Assembly (NCBI GenBank): GCA_900074745.1
Contig: LT598465.1
Coordinates: forward strand, 930,001 to 994,000
DNA length: 64,000 bases
Source of the DNA: Lachancea mirantina
Lineage: Eukaryota; Ascomycota; Saccharomycetes; Saccharomycetales; Saccharomycetaceae
Reading direction: 5' to 3'
A program made the position numbers and the translations under genes. Below, in pieces: positions 42,713 to 55,190 of this stretch (positions within the stretch are counted from its first letter, which is position 1; every line of letters begins with the position of its first letter). Below the pieces are notes generated by a model. It was given only the letters and a program-made list of their open reading frames with translations. It did not search any database and was not told where the DNA came from.

Positions 42713-43597
42713 CTACAGGCCGCCTTGACCCTTATTCGTGTTAAGAGCCACAGCATGGCCCATTTTCCCTTGAGAGTTTACTAGAAACATCTTCTCTCGT
42801 TGCGCGGTTTGCTGGGTGATCATAAGACTACCATCATCCGATGTTTGATTCTCGGTAAATTTGTTCGACTCAACGGCAGGGTATGCATGATTGATCGGCT
42901 TCTCAAAAGGCATGACTGGCGGAGGACCCATGCCTGAAAATGGTGTATTTAGAGGCAAATACATGCATGCGTACGGGTTGTACATGTAATAAGGCATCGT
43001 ATATGGATTCTGCGGTGAATAAAACATTGGAGAAGGCGCCACGTACATGTTAGACTGCCGACTTGATCTTCTCCTGTGCGGCTTGCGAGCCTGCTGTCCA
43101 AATTTGTACCTTGAGGTCTCAAACTGATGTGGCTGTGGCGAATCATCATCGGGTATTGCCGGTTTTTCAGGAGTCGACGGCGATGTAACGGCGTCGCACA
43201 CGACAGCGTCGAACGAGTTGGCCTCCTGGGCCACCGCGGGTGTCCGCTTTTGCCTCGAGCCCGAAGCATAGTTTGCAGTTTTATCTGTGCAAGGGTATGC
43301 CGAAGTCGGGTCTAGCTCGCTCAAAAGTGGTTGATTTCGATTTCTAACAAAGAAGGTATCTTTGAACATCACAATGCAAATTTCTTTTTTCGAAAGCGTA
43401 TGCCTCAGCCCATGGTACTCGGCAACTTGGTGTGCCAAAAGTCGGTAGTACGAGTTCATAGGTTTCAATTGTAATGAGCTTGCTTCCGAGTCCATAAACG
43501 ATATCAAGGATGTCTCGAGCTGCGTGATAAAATATCTATCGTGCGGTCTCTCGAACAACGCCACCAGCAAAGCAGGTGTCAACTTAAGTCCCTCCAT
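42713..43597 (-). CDS. RBS1: R3H-domain RNA-binding protein, Rbs1-like
   Basis: A 294-residue protein with an R3H/SUZ-type N-terminus (about 15-85; SYYRLLAHQVAEYHGL then KKEICIVMFKD). The rest is low complexity: Pro-, Tyr-, Met- and Asn-rich runs around 185-235 resemble a prion-like or polyproline segment. S. cerevisiae Rbs1 (457 residues) assists RNA polymerase III assembly. This copy is much shorter, mainly in the disordered part. Location between the PP2A/RDI1 genes and UFD2 fits YDL189W. Confidence 0.82.
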   Translation of the reverse strand: MEGLKLTPALLVALFERPHDRYFITQLETSLISFMDSEASSLQLKPMNSYYRLLAHQVAEYHGLRHTLSKKEICIVMFKDTFFVRNRNQPLLSELDPTSAYPCTDKTANYASGSRQKRTPAVAQEANSFDAVVCDAVTSPSTPEKPAIPDDDSPQPHQFETSRYKFGQQARKPHRRRSSRQSNMYVAPSPMFYSPQNPYTMPYYMYNPYACMYLPLNTPFSGMGPPPVMPFEKPINHAYPAVESNKFTENQTSDDGSLMITQQTAQREKMFLVNSQGKMGHAVALNTNKGQGGL

Positions 43598-44021
43598 TTC
43601 CAGATTTTAGTCAACCAATTGACCCTTTCTAGCCTATATTCCTTATCCCTTTGTAGATCAGTATCCGATCATGAACTGGTGCTTAAAAGCTAACCTAGTG
43701 ACTCTTTTTAACCGCTCTTTTTAGCCTGACAAACGTCACCAACTTTAATTTTAAGTGGGATGCTGACCTGACCACAACAACTTACAACCGGCCCCTTTCG
43801 TCGTCAGAGTCTTCCTCGTTGCTCTGTTCCTGTTGTTGATACATTTAACCCAAACCACACTTCGAACTGGTCATGTGATGACTTTAGGATCTTAAATCAT
43901 TAATCCATTAATCGATCAGGAACTTGGTTTAAATCAAGACCCTACACAAGCAGTAAACCGGCAGTTAAGGAGACCAACGGATTCGTAGCGGTTCTTGCAA
44001 GTACTACAGGTTTGTTCTGTG
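43598..44021. promoter_or_regulatory. Divergent promoter RBS1 / UFD2
   Basis: A 424-base gap. No PACE element was seen here, unlike at CDC48. Nothing else is evident. Confidence 0.45.
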
Positions 44022-46883
44022 ATGGCAGTTTCCCTTGAGGAGTTGTTGCGTGCGACCAGTCGACCAGACGGCTATAAAGATTACAGCACTTTGCCATCTG
44101 AATTTCCGTCGCCGTTACTAATCGATGCGGTGGACGGTGTTTTACTGTACCAACTTGCCGAGAATACGGACATCAAGAAACCCGGATTTGTATATTTGAA
44201 AGATTGTTTCCTTAGAATCCAACAGGCCAAAAGAATCAGCAAAAAATCCGAAGAAGATGCGTTCACATTACAGGAGACTGAAAAGCTAATTGTGGGTTAC
44301 GGGCTTGTGGTTTTCCAGATAGAGGAATTCTGCATGGGTGAAAACAATTTTGCGGCTTACATGGTCGACATTTTGCAACGGTTTGACGACTACACAGACT
44401 ATTTACCCCTTTTGATCCAGCGAGCCATACAGGAGGAATCTCTGATGGAATTCTTGAACAATTTCTTCGTTTCGCTCAAACGCCACTTGACTTCCGTTAA
44501 GCTTTTCGATATGAACGATACCTCCTTGTACACAAATACCCTTGCGTGCTTCGAGATATTTTTGTCATACAAACAGGTGGCGAGCGTCTTTACGCAAGTC
44601 GAGGGATTTTTTGCACCCTTCAACACCAAGCCAAATCAATTTGAGAAAACGACACTAATGGGTCCAATCTTTACTTTATCGCCCCTTAATCCGAATGTTG
44701 CGTTACGCAATTACGGCGATGGTCTGGAAAGAACGCAAGCACAGTTGAATGTTCTTCACGAGGCTCTTCAAGCAGAACACAGAGTCGTTCTTGACCGGCT
44801 TTTTTTTATTGTCGATAAAATTATTCGCGGTTCCGGCGAATCGAGATCGGCGATGCTGTCCTATTTCGCGCAGATTATTAACAAAAACCACTTGCGACGT
44901 GGCGATCACGCCAATTCCAATAAGCTGGCATCGAATGCCTTTGTCACTAACATTGCTCTGCTGCTGATTCGCTTCTCGCAACCCTTTTTGGACGTCTCCT
45001 ACAAGAAAATTGACAAAATTGATGTCAACTACTTCAACAATTTGAACTTGCTCCTCGATTTGTCCGAAGAGACGCGTATGAATTCCGATTTTAAAGAAGC
45101 GGACGCCTTTTACGATAACAATAAGAAGTCTGAGGACAACAAACCGAACTTTATTTCAGACTGTTTTTTTCTAACGCTAACTTACCTCCATTATGGCATT
45201 GGCGGTACAATCTTATATGATGAAAAGATCAGCCCTCAGGTTAAGAGAATGAGACAAGAAGTTGAGAGAATTAGAGGAGTTGCTCAGACCAACGACATGT
45301 TTGCAAGGTTTACAGCAATGCAGCTCCCTTCTCTTGAGAAAACTCTTCAAATCACACAGTCTTTGAAACAGGCATTGCAAGGGTTCTTTTGTCATAAGGC
45401 CATTCAAGACGAAGTTTTCGAATTTGTCAGCGGCGCCTCGACCTTTTTAATGCGCGTCATTGATCCATCTCATGAATTCCCTTTCAAGCCTCTAAGTTTA
45501 CCATTAATACCTGACCAGGTTGGGGTTGAAAATGTTGATAACGCTGATTATCTGAGAGAGCATGCACCCATCCCATTTAAGTATTATCCAGAGTTTGTCA
45601 TTGAAGGGCTTATCAATTATCTCCAGTTCATTTCAAAATTTGTTAGCGCCCCCCTTTACAGTAGCCCAAGATTACATTCATGTGTTGAGCTATCTACTAC
45701 TATCTTACGGTGTCCAGAGCTAGTTTCAAATCCCCACCTTAAAGGAAAGCTGGTCCGTTTCTTGAGTGTGGGTGCAATGCATATGGGTGAGAATGCTCCA
45801 GGGTTTATGATGAAAATTTTCGAAAATAATGAGCTTGTTCGCGATAATCTATTGTACGCATTGCTTGATTTCTACGTTATCGTGGAGAAGACGGGTTCTT
45901 CTTCACAATTCTACGACAAATTTAATAGCAGATACAGCATTTCGATCATCTTACAAGAAATTTATGAGATCCCAGAATATCGGCAGCAGGTTCTATGGCA
46001 GTCGGAGGAAAATGCAGACTTTTTCATTCGCTTTGTCGCTCGGATGTTGAATGACCTAACTTTTCTTCTAGACGAAGGTTTGAGCAATTTAGCTGAGGTA
46101 CACAACATTCAAAATGAGTTGGCAAATAGAGCAAAGGGTTTGCAATCATTTCGCGAAGAAGATGACCAAGAGTTGCAATCGAAGTTAGTCTCCGCCGAAA
46201 GACAAGCCCGATCTTCGTGTGGTCTAGCAGAAAAATCTGTCGCTCTGTTCAACATCTTCACAGAAGATATTCCAAGGGCCTTTACAACGAAGGAAATTGT
46301 CGACAGATTGGCTAGTATGCTCGACTATAATCTTGCATCACTTGTGGGACCCAAATGCCGCGAACTGAAGGTCAAAGATCCTCAAAAGTATTCGTTTGAC
46401 CCAAAGGCACTACTGAAGTCGTTGACAACAGTTTACATTAACTTGTCTGATCAATCCGAATTCATCTCAGCGGTGGCAAGGGATGGAAGATCTTTTCAAA
46501 AGGAGTTGTTCGATCGCGCTGTTTACATTTTAGGAAACAAAACCGGTCTGGTGTCTGATGAGTTTTGCTGCAAGTTAATGCAGTTCGCCCGAGATGCTCA
46601 AGACCAAAAGATTGCCGAGGAAGAGGAAGACATGGAAATGGAAGATGCTCCAGAAGAATTCTTGGATCCGCTCATGTTCCACATTATGACAGATCCTGTC
46701 ATACTTCCAGCTTCAAGGGTCACTATAGACAGAAGTACTATTAAGGCGCACTTGTTGAGTGATTCAACTGACCCGTTTAATCGAGTACCGTTAAGATTGG
46801 AGGACGTTGTACCCGACGACGAGTTGAAGGCCAGAATTCAGGAATACAAGCGGCAAAAGATGGCCAACCGTTTCTCTAAGTAA
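44022..46883 (+). CDS. UFD2: U-box ubiquitin chain elongation factor (E4)
   Basis: A 953-residue protein (S. cerevisiae Ufd2 961). The long helical Ufd2 core fills about 1-870, with highly conserved stretches such as FYDKFNSRYSISIIL and DEGLSNLAEVHNIQNEL. The C-terminal U-box (about 880-950: EEFLDPLMFHIMTDPVILP, then IDRSTIKAHLLSDSTDPFNR) recruits the E2. An acidic linker precedes it. Ufd2 extends short ubiquitin chains on substrates held by Cdc48 in the UFD and ERAD pathways. An in-frame TTG lies 27 bases upstream; the ATG at 44022 aligns best. Confidence 0.97.
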   Translation: MAVSLEELLRATSRPDGYKDYSTLPSEFPSPLLIDAVDGVLLYQLAENTDIKKPGFVYLKDCFLRIQQAKRISKKSEEDAFTLQETEKLIVGYGLVVFQIEEFCMGENNFAAYMVDILQRFDDYTDYLPLLIQRAIQEESLMEFLNNFFVSLKRHLTSVKLFDMNDTSLYTNTLACFEIFLSYKQVASVFTQVEGFFAPFNTKPNQFEKTTLMGPIFTLSPLNPNVALRNYGDGLERTQAQLNVLHEALQAEHRVVLDRLFFIVDKIIRGSGESRSAMLSYFAQIINKNHLRRGDHANSNKLASNAFVTNIALLLIRFSQPFLDVSYKKIDKIDVNYFNNLNLLLDLSEETRMNSDFKEADAFYDNNKKSEDNKPNFISDCFFLTLTYLHYGIGGTILYDEKISPQVKRMRQEVERIRGVAQTNDMFARFTAMQLPSLEKTLQITQSLKQALQGFFCHKAIQDEVFEFVSGASTFLMRVIDPSHEFPFKPLSLPLIPDQVGVENVDNADYLREHAPIPFKYYPEFVIEGLINYLQFISKFVSAPLYSSPRLHSCVELSTTILRCPELVSNPHLKGKLVRFLSVGAMHMGENAPGFMMKIFENNELVRDNLLYALLDFYVIVEKTGSSSQFYDKFNSRYSISIILQEIYEIPEYRQQVLWQSEENADFFIRFVARMLNDLTFLLDEGLSNLAEVHNIQNELANRAKGLQSFREEDDQELQSKLVSAERQARSSCGLAEKSVALFNIFTEDIPRAFTTKEIVDRLASMLDYNLASLVGPKCRELKVKDPQKYSFDPKALLKSLTTVYINLSDQSEFISAVARDGRSFQKELFDRAVYILGNKTGLVSDEFCCKLMQFARDAQDQKIAEEEEDMEMEDAPEEFLDPLMFHIMTDPVILPASRVTIDRSTIKAHLLSDSTDPFNRVPLRLEDVVPDDELKARIQEYKRQKMANRFSK

Positions 46884-47101
46884 GCAAAACCAATATATCA
46901 AGTTGTTTAGCATCCAATTGTTTGATTTTTGTACTCGCTGACTTGATCCTCTCCATTCAATGGTCGACATTATGAATGGCATGAGACAGCATACACGATT
47001 GTGTCTTCCGACTGAGCATGAGCTTAATCCAAAGTAACTAAAGTAGGTTTTCACAATTATTTAAAAAACTAAACATTAACAAGCTTTTTAAATGCAGACG
47101 T

Positions 47102-47857
47102 TTAAGCCTTGATGGCGTACTTTCTTTGAGGGAAAGCAATTTGCTTCTTTCTTTGCTTCTCAGTGATTCTGGAAGCCTCGAACTTGGTCAAAGCTCTTCT
47201 CAAAGCTCTGGTCTTCTTGGCTCTCAAGTCCTTTGGTTGATACTTAGAACCCTTGTACAAGTCTCTGACGGCTTGTCTTTGGTTCTCGCTGATGATGGTC
47301 AAGACACGAGCAATGTCCTTTCTGACAGTCTTGATCTTTGGCAGAGATGGTTTGGAGAGCTTTTGAACCTTCAATTCAGCCAATTCCTTCTTCAAGCCAA
47401 GGAGTTGGGATTCCAATTGCTCCTTGGACTTGGTTCTAAGTTCGTAAGTCTTGACACCGGCCTGGGAAAGATATTATGTTAGTATTCAAATACTCCGAAA
47501 GAGGTGATATCGGAATGTTAGGAAAGGTGTAAAACCACAAGTTCTTAAAATATTTTCGTTACCAGCGTTGTTGCTAAAAATCATCAGTATCGCTTCCTCA
47601 TGATCCCAGGATGCGTATCAGTTTAAACTTTTCTGAATGACGACGCTGAGCACTCTCCACAACAAATCTCGTTTTATTCCGCATGCCATGCCCTTGTCCG
47701 TTTTTAACTTTCTCGAATATTTCACAATTCATCACGTCGAAATTCCATTAAATGTCCAGCCAAATCCCGTAAGCACGTCCTGATTCCCACTGTCTCTCGG
47801 GACATACACTTCATTCCTTCATTATCCGATCGAAACGCCCACCTATACACATACCAT
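47102..47857 (-). CDS. RPL35: 60S ribosomal protein L35, spliced after the start codon
   Basis: Two exons on the minus strand encode 120 residues. Exon 1 is just the ATG (47855-47857) and exon 2 is 47102-47461, beginning A-G-V-K-T-Y-E-L-R. The protein is uL29, highly basic, ending FPQRKYAIKA, and sits at the peptide exit tunnel where targeting factors dock. S. cerevisiae RPL35A/B have the same one-codon first exon. UFD2 on one side and ARF on the other match YDL190C-191W-192W and YDL136W-137W. Confidence 0.96.
47462..47854 (-). other. RPL35 intron (393 nt)
   Basis: The donor GTATGT directly follows the ATG (complement of 47849-47854). The branch site TACTAAC is the complement of 47478-47484, and the acceptor CAG is at 47464-47462, about 16 bases after the branch site. 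Confidence 0.95.
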
Positions 47858-48378
47858 TTCGATAATTCTTGCTGTCCTTCCACTAAGTAGAAGCACACCA
47901 AGAAATCGCCGTTTTCTCTAGCTTGTTCAGTTTCCAGGCGGTGTCACGATGGCCGCGAGAATTCACGAGAGTCGGTACCTTTGGACGAATTCTTATGATT
48001 TCTCTTTTTTTAAAAAATATTTTTTTGAAATTTTCACGATGTATGGATGTTCAAATTATAAACAGTCATATATTAAGCCCTAAATTATGAGCCCTGCAAG
48101 TGCTCAGAACAATCGATTTGACTGTATTGAGAAGCGGTTGAGCTTCAAAGTGCTAATTGATAGTGTAAAAATAGCTGGTAGATAGTCACAGTGGTTTCAA
48201 GCGTTCCGTCTTGAAAACGGGATTTAATTTAAAAAAATATATGTTCGCTATCAGCACACAATAGGCTTTATGACTTACACATCATCACCTTCAGACTTTT
48301 GTCTCGAGCCAAGAAAAATTAGGCCGAAAGGATCCCAGTAGCTCCTACTTTTTTGCTTATTTAACGGGTACTGTAGTT
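47858..48378. promoter_or_regulatory. RPL35 promoter and ARF 3' region
   Basis: A 521-base gap with an A/T tract at about 48003-48030. No Rap1 consensus is clear. Confidence 0.4.
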
Positions 48379-51202
<2,824 letters not shown>

Positions 51203-52261
51203 TCATTTGCCGACATTAACCTTGCAAGCAGAATAGGTCTTCAGACCTCTTATGAAGACGGAGTAAGTGACTTGGTCGTTGTCTTCCTCCCAGTAAAATT
51301 CTGTGAGACGGATATGCCAAGGTGGAAAACCCTGAAGGTCCAGACGAGGTCCAAAATAAAGCAAAAGATCAGGTTCTGGCCCTACAAGCTGCAAAAGTTC
51401 TGAATCTATCAGTTTCATCGTGACATCTGCGAGTTTCATTTCGTTGTTCGTGCAGAGTTCCGCCATGGTTCTAGTAAGATCCACTATGGTTTCGCGGCCA
51501 TCTCGATTAGAGAGCAGTGAAATCTCAATGGCGACTTTTTTGGTAGACGTTCCGTTGAATTCGGTGCTCGAGGAGTTGTAATACACGGAATTCCATTGTG
51601 GAACACGTACTGCAAATTTCGGTACATTTGAGGGGTCGTAGTATTTGCTTAGCTTGTGATGAACGCCCTCTCTGAATTCGTGTACGTTTTTCTTGAGGTA
51701 CCCGTCAAAATCGTACAGGGTTAAATGCTTTATTCCGGCAGAAACCGACCAAGCCACTAAATCACTGCCGTCGTTGATCAGCCCGCTGACACCGCCACCG
51801 ACATCGCCCTCGGACTTGATTTCGAGAATGGCAGCCAATCTTTTTGGCAGTTTTGACAATTTAAGCACGTCTTGTCGAATAAGTTGCGGCGTGTTCGAAG
51901 GGCTGTACGCGATGTTTAAAACGTGAATCTTGATTTTGTTGACGGTGTATTGGAAATATCGAAAGCACGCATAGGTTAGAAAAAACAAGCACAAGAAAAC
52001 TTTGTAGAAGACAAATTCCAGTCTGCTGCTATTAGCGCTCAATGCCCCAGCTTTCTTCGAAAGCTTCTCTTGGATTGCCACATTATCAGGTGCCATGAAA
52101 AGCGCTCCCTCCGAAGCCGCTTTCAGGTTCTGCAGAGATGGTTTGGCAGCATTCTTGTTGTTTGCAAAAAATGGAGATTCATGAGGACCACTGCGGTCGT
52201 GGTATTTGGTGTCTGAGTTTCCCATTTTCGATTCCGAGATGCCCTCTCGAACTTTACTCAT
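51203..52261 (-). CDS. NUS1: Dehydrodolichyl diphosphate synthase subunit Nus1
   Basis: A 352-residue protein matching S. cerevisiae Nus1 (375 residues; Nogo-B receptor in animals). It is the non-catalytic partner of the cis-prenyltransferases Rer2 and Srt1, which make the dolichol carrier for N-glycosylation. One membrane segment (about 82-106, F/L/Y-rich) anchors it to the ER. The C-terminal UPP-synthetase-like domain (about 140-340) contains LTLYDFDGYLKKN and ends near PDLLLYFGPRLDLQGFPPW. Location between ARF and the SNF3 family matches YDL192W-193W-194W. Confidence 0.9.
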   Translation of the reverse strand: MSKVREGISESKMGNSDTKYHDRSGPHESPFFANNKNAAKPSLQNLKAASEGALFMAPDNVAIQEKLSKKAGALSANSSRLEFVFYKVFLCLFFLTYACFRYFQYTVNKIKIHVLNIAYSPSNTPQLIRQDVLKLSKLPKRLAAILEIKSEGDVGGGVSGLINDGSDLVAWSVSAGIKHLTLYDFDGYLKKNVHEFREGVHHKLSKYYDPSNVPKFAVRVPQWNSVYYNSSSTEFNGTSTKKVAIEISLLSNRDGRETIVDLTRTMAELCTNNEMKLADVTMKLIDSELLQLVGPEPDLLLYFGPRLDLQGFPPWHIRLTEFYWEEDNDQVTYSVFIRGLKTYSACKVNVGK

Positions 52262-52695
52262 GCCACCACTGATAAAAAATTTTCAGTTTGGCCTATAAAA
52301 CTCAAGGAGCGTTTGCCACAATTGCGCACGTTGGTAACGAGACTTAACCGTAACTTGGTCTACTCGTCCGTTCCCGCAAATATGATGATGAGGTTCCTGA
52401 GGATTTACTGTTCTTATAGCTTGCCGCGAAAATGAAGATATGATTTACGTACTAAACGACGGCCTCGTAAGAACGAGTTAGCGGTCAATCGACCGATGAA
52501 AACGCCAACTTTTACCTTAATGACTCCTTGAATTCGTCCCACGTAATGCTTCAATCGTTAATTAATATAAAATCCAATACCCAATGTTTTGAAATGTCGC
52601 TTTACTAAACCGTTGAACTTTGATTCGTTCTGTACCAAAAAATCTAAAACCTCGTCAATTTTTTGAACTCATTATTGTTCTTGTGCCAGTTGTCG
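52262..52695. other. Intergenic NUS1 to SNF3
   Basis: A 434-base gap with the NUS1 promoter and the SNF3 3' end. No additional feature is seen. Confidence 0.4.
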
Positions 52696-54843
52696 TTAGA
52701 AATCCGTGCCATTGTTACTGTTCATGCTGTTACTGTTCATCAGTTGTGCCATGTACTCGTTCAAGCTGTCTCTGTTTTCTCGATCCTCTCGGTTCACACT
52801 GAGAGATGTGGTTCCGTCGTTTTCTTCGTCGCTGGAACTCGACAGCAGCGAGGGTGGGCCCTTGTTATAGGTTGCAAGCCCTAAACCATTGCCTAGGTCG
52901 ACGTAGGATTGAGGCGGGGCTTGATTTTCACTTTCTCTGGCGACAGCAAGGGGAATAGTGGTATTATTAGCAGACGTTAAGCTCGTGGGTGCCTCGTTCG
53001 TCTTGCAAAGTCCAGAAAACTTCACAGGCGCAGCGCTCGCACATACCGATGTTCCATCACTTATATGTGCCGATTCCAAGGTCTCATGCGTTTCTCCTGC
53101 CTTTGCATCGGGTATGAAATGTAAATTTCCTGGAGAATTGCGTATCTTTTCATTCCAATACGTAGAGGCCAGGCTGTTCGGACACATCTTGTATAGTTGT
53201 TCGATTTCCTCCAAAGTTAGCCCTCTAGTTTCGTAGACTGACACATATACGATGACCACGCCAGCTGCGTTTAAGCTTCCCCAAATGAAAAAAATTTTGG
53301 TCCCCAGGGATGAAGTGTGCGAGCCCGTGTCAACGAGATATGGTGTTATGAGGGCGCAAATGAAATTAACGAGCCAATTGCAGGCTGCGCAAATGGCAGT
53401 GCATTTCGATCTCAAGCCAAGGGAGTAAAGTTCTGCGGAAACGGCCCACACACACCCACCCCAAGTGGCAGAGAACGAGGCAATAAACATGCATATGAAG
53501 GCTATCATGACTTTGGCTGCGACTACAGACCTTGTAGTAACGCCGACAATGGCAATCACAAAATTTGCAATCGTCATCAAAACGCCGCCCATAATCAGAA
53601 CTTTCCTACGCCCCATATATTCAACCAAAAAAAGACCAGGAACGTTGAAGCCCACATTTACAGCATAGGTGATGAAAGACACCAAGTAGCTTTTGCTGAT
53701 TCCAGTTTTACTGAAAAAGTTGACTCCATAATAAAAAATAAAATTAATGCCCGAAAACTGCTGGAATGCTTGCAAAGCAATGCCAGTAAACATCCTCAGT
53801 CTTTGTTTAGATCGACTTCTACTGGATCGGAAGCAATCGATATAAGAAAACTTGCCAAAAGACATCTCGTAATCATAATTAGCCTTAATCTCCACTAGTT
53901 CTTCAATGACCCCAGAATCGTGGTCAGACACGCCTCTTAAAAATGCCAGTGACTTTGCTGCACGGTCTAGTTGATCTTTTAGAATGTAATATCTTGGGCT
54001 TTCAGGAAGAAAAATCATTCCCGCACCTAACAAGAATGTCCAGAGATATTGTAAGCCAATTGGTATCCTGTAAGACGAAGGGCCATCTCTATCTCGTGTT
54101 CCCTGAGAAACAGCGCTCGACACGAGAAGCCCCCATGTGATCGCCCACTGATATGTTGAAATGATGGCGCCTCTAATTTTTTTTTGGGCAGCCTCACTTT
54201 GATATAGAGGTACCACGGCGGATATGAATCCAATTCCGAGCCCAGAAACCACACGACCGACCACAAGCAAGACAGAACTGCTCGCAGCGACTTGTAGAGA
54301 GTTTCCTATCATGAAAACAAAAAATGTGCTGAAGATGATAGTAGCCTTGCGTCCGTAAGAGTCTGCTATGAATGGAGCCGCTAGTGCCCCTGTAAATGTC
54401 CCTAAAGAGAGAAATGATACCAAAATAGACATTTCCTTCGCCGTAAAACTGACACCATTCCCAGCAAAATGTTCTTTAACATACTTCATTTCTGTTATGC
54501 TGTTTATGAGCCCCGTGTCATACCCGAATAGAAATCCGCCAACGGCAACAAAAACACCAACCAAAATCGACATCGAATTCGATTGCTTCATAGGAGGACG
54601 CAAGAAAAGTTCGGAGTCTACATCTGAAAAATTCACGTAAACGTCTCCATTGCCGTCGTTCGCTTCATAAACTGCGCTGACTCTCGTGGCAGCATTATTG
54701 CTTTCACTCTGAGAAATCGGAGGTGGATTCTTCGCGAGACTCTTCTCTCGCCTTATATGTTTTATCGAGAGCTGCTTGCTCAAACTTCGGATCGCACGCT
54801 CTATGACGCTGGTTTCGTCGATCCCTGTCCCGTCCTTGATCAT
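52696..54843 (-). CDS. SNF3: Plasma-membrane glucose sensor, Snf3/Rgt2 family
   Basis: A 715-residue sugar-transporter-like sensor. Twelve membrane segments lie between about residues 90 and 560. Family motifs include [12 protein letters not shown], the GRK/ATIIFS loop, PESPRYYIL after helix 6, and a [15 protein letters not shown] ending. The cytoplasmic tail, about 150 residues, holds one copy of the sensor-specific motif ([18 protein letters not shown] near 645-662, then Ser-rich and acidic). This motif recruits Mth1/Std1 for casein-kinase phosphorylation when glucose is present. S. cerevisiae Snf3 (884) has two such motifs and Rgt2 (763) has one, so this tail is Rgt2-like. The single gene represents both (YDL194W, YDL138W). 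Confidence 0.93.
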   Translation of the reverse strand: MIKDGTGIDETSVIERAIRSLSKQLSIKHIRREKSLAKNPPPISQSESNNAATRVSAVYEANDGNGDVYVNFSDVDSELFLRPPMKQSNSMSILVGVFVAVGGFLFGYDTGLINSITEMKYVKEHFAGNGVSFTAKEMSILVSFLSLGTFTGALAAPFIADSYGRKATIIFSTFFVFMIGNSLQVAASSSVLLVVGRVVSGLGIGFISAVVPLYQSEAAQKKIRGAIISTYQWAITWGLLVSSAVSQGTRDRDGPSSYRIPIGLQYLWTFLLGAGMIFLPESPRYYILKDQLDRAAKSLAFLRGVSDHDSGVIEELVEIKANYDYEMSFGKFSYIDCFRSSRSRSKQRLRMFTGIALQAFQQFSGINFIFYYGVNFFSKTGISKSYLVSFITYAVNVGFNVPGLFLVEYMGRRKVLIMGGVLMTIANFVIAIVGVTTRSVVAAKVMIAFICMFIASFSATWGGCVWAVSAELYSLGLRSKCTAICAACNWLVNFICALITPYLVDTGSHTSSLGTKIFFIWGSLNAAGVVIVYVSVYETRGLTLEEIEQLYKMCPNSLASTYWNEKIRNSPGNLHFIPDAKAGETHETLESAHISDGTSVCASAAPVKFSGLCKTNEAPTSLTSANNTTIPLAVARESENQAPPQSYVDLGNGLGLATYNKGPPSLLSSSSDEENDGTTSLSVNREDRENRDSLNEYMAQLMNSNSMNSNNGTDF

Positions 54844-55190
54844 GGTATATTATGCAAACTTCATTTAAAAAGCGGGGAACTTTGATCAGGAAAAGAGATG
54901 GACAGAAGTGTAGGTGCCTTATGGGTGCGAGAGACTAAAGACTTGCTTTGAAAACCTTTATGCGTGAGCACCACTGGTTCCTTTCGTCGTCATCAACTTT
55001 TGAGATTTCGCCGTTGGATATTTCATGTAACTAACGAACCACGCCGTTCAAGAGGAGCCAGCTAAATGCGACGAAAGACGATGAACCTAAGCGTCAATTC
55101 GCCTAAAAACAGGGATGAGAATGGTTATTTTTGCTGTTAGATGTACTATGGATTGAATTAATAGTATTTTTGAATACATGAGCAGTTTGG
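54844..55190. other. Intergenic SNF3 to SEC31
   Basis: A 347-base gap with the SNF3 promoter and the SEC31 3' end. Nothing distinct is seen. Confidence 0.4.

Noticed and set aside
43995-44021. Upstream extension of UFD2 from TTG
   Set aside because: Non-ATG start; the ATG at 44022 agrees with the S. cerevisiae N-terminus. The same reasoning trimmed CDC53, SEC31, the YDL124W-like and the YDL177C-like genes.
53317-53898. 193-codon + strand frame
   Set aside because: It is entirely antisense to the conserved transmembrane core of the SNF3/RGT2 gene.
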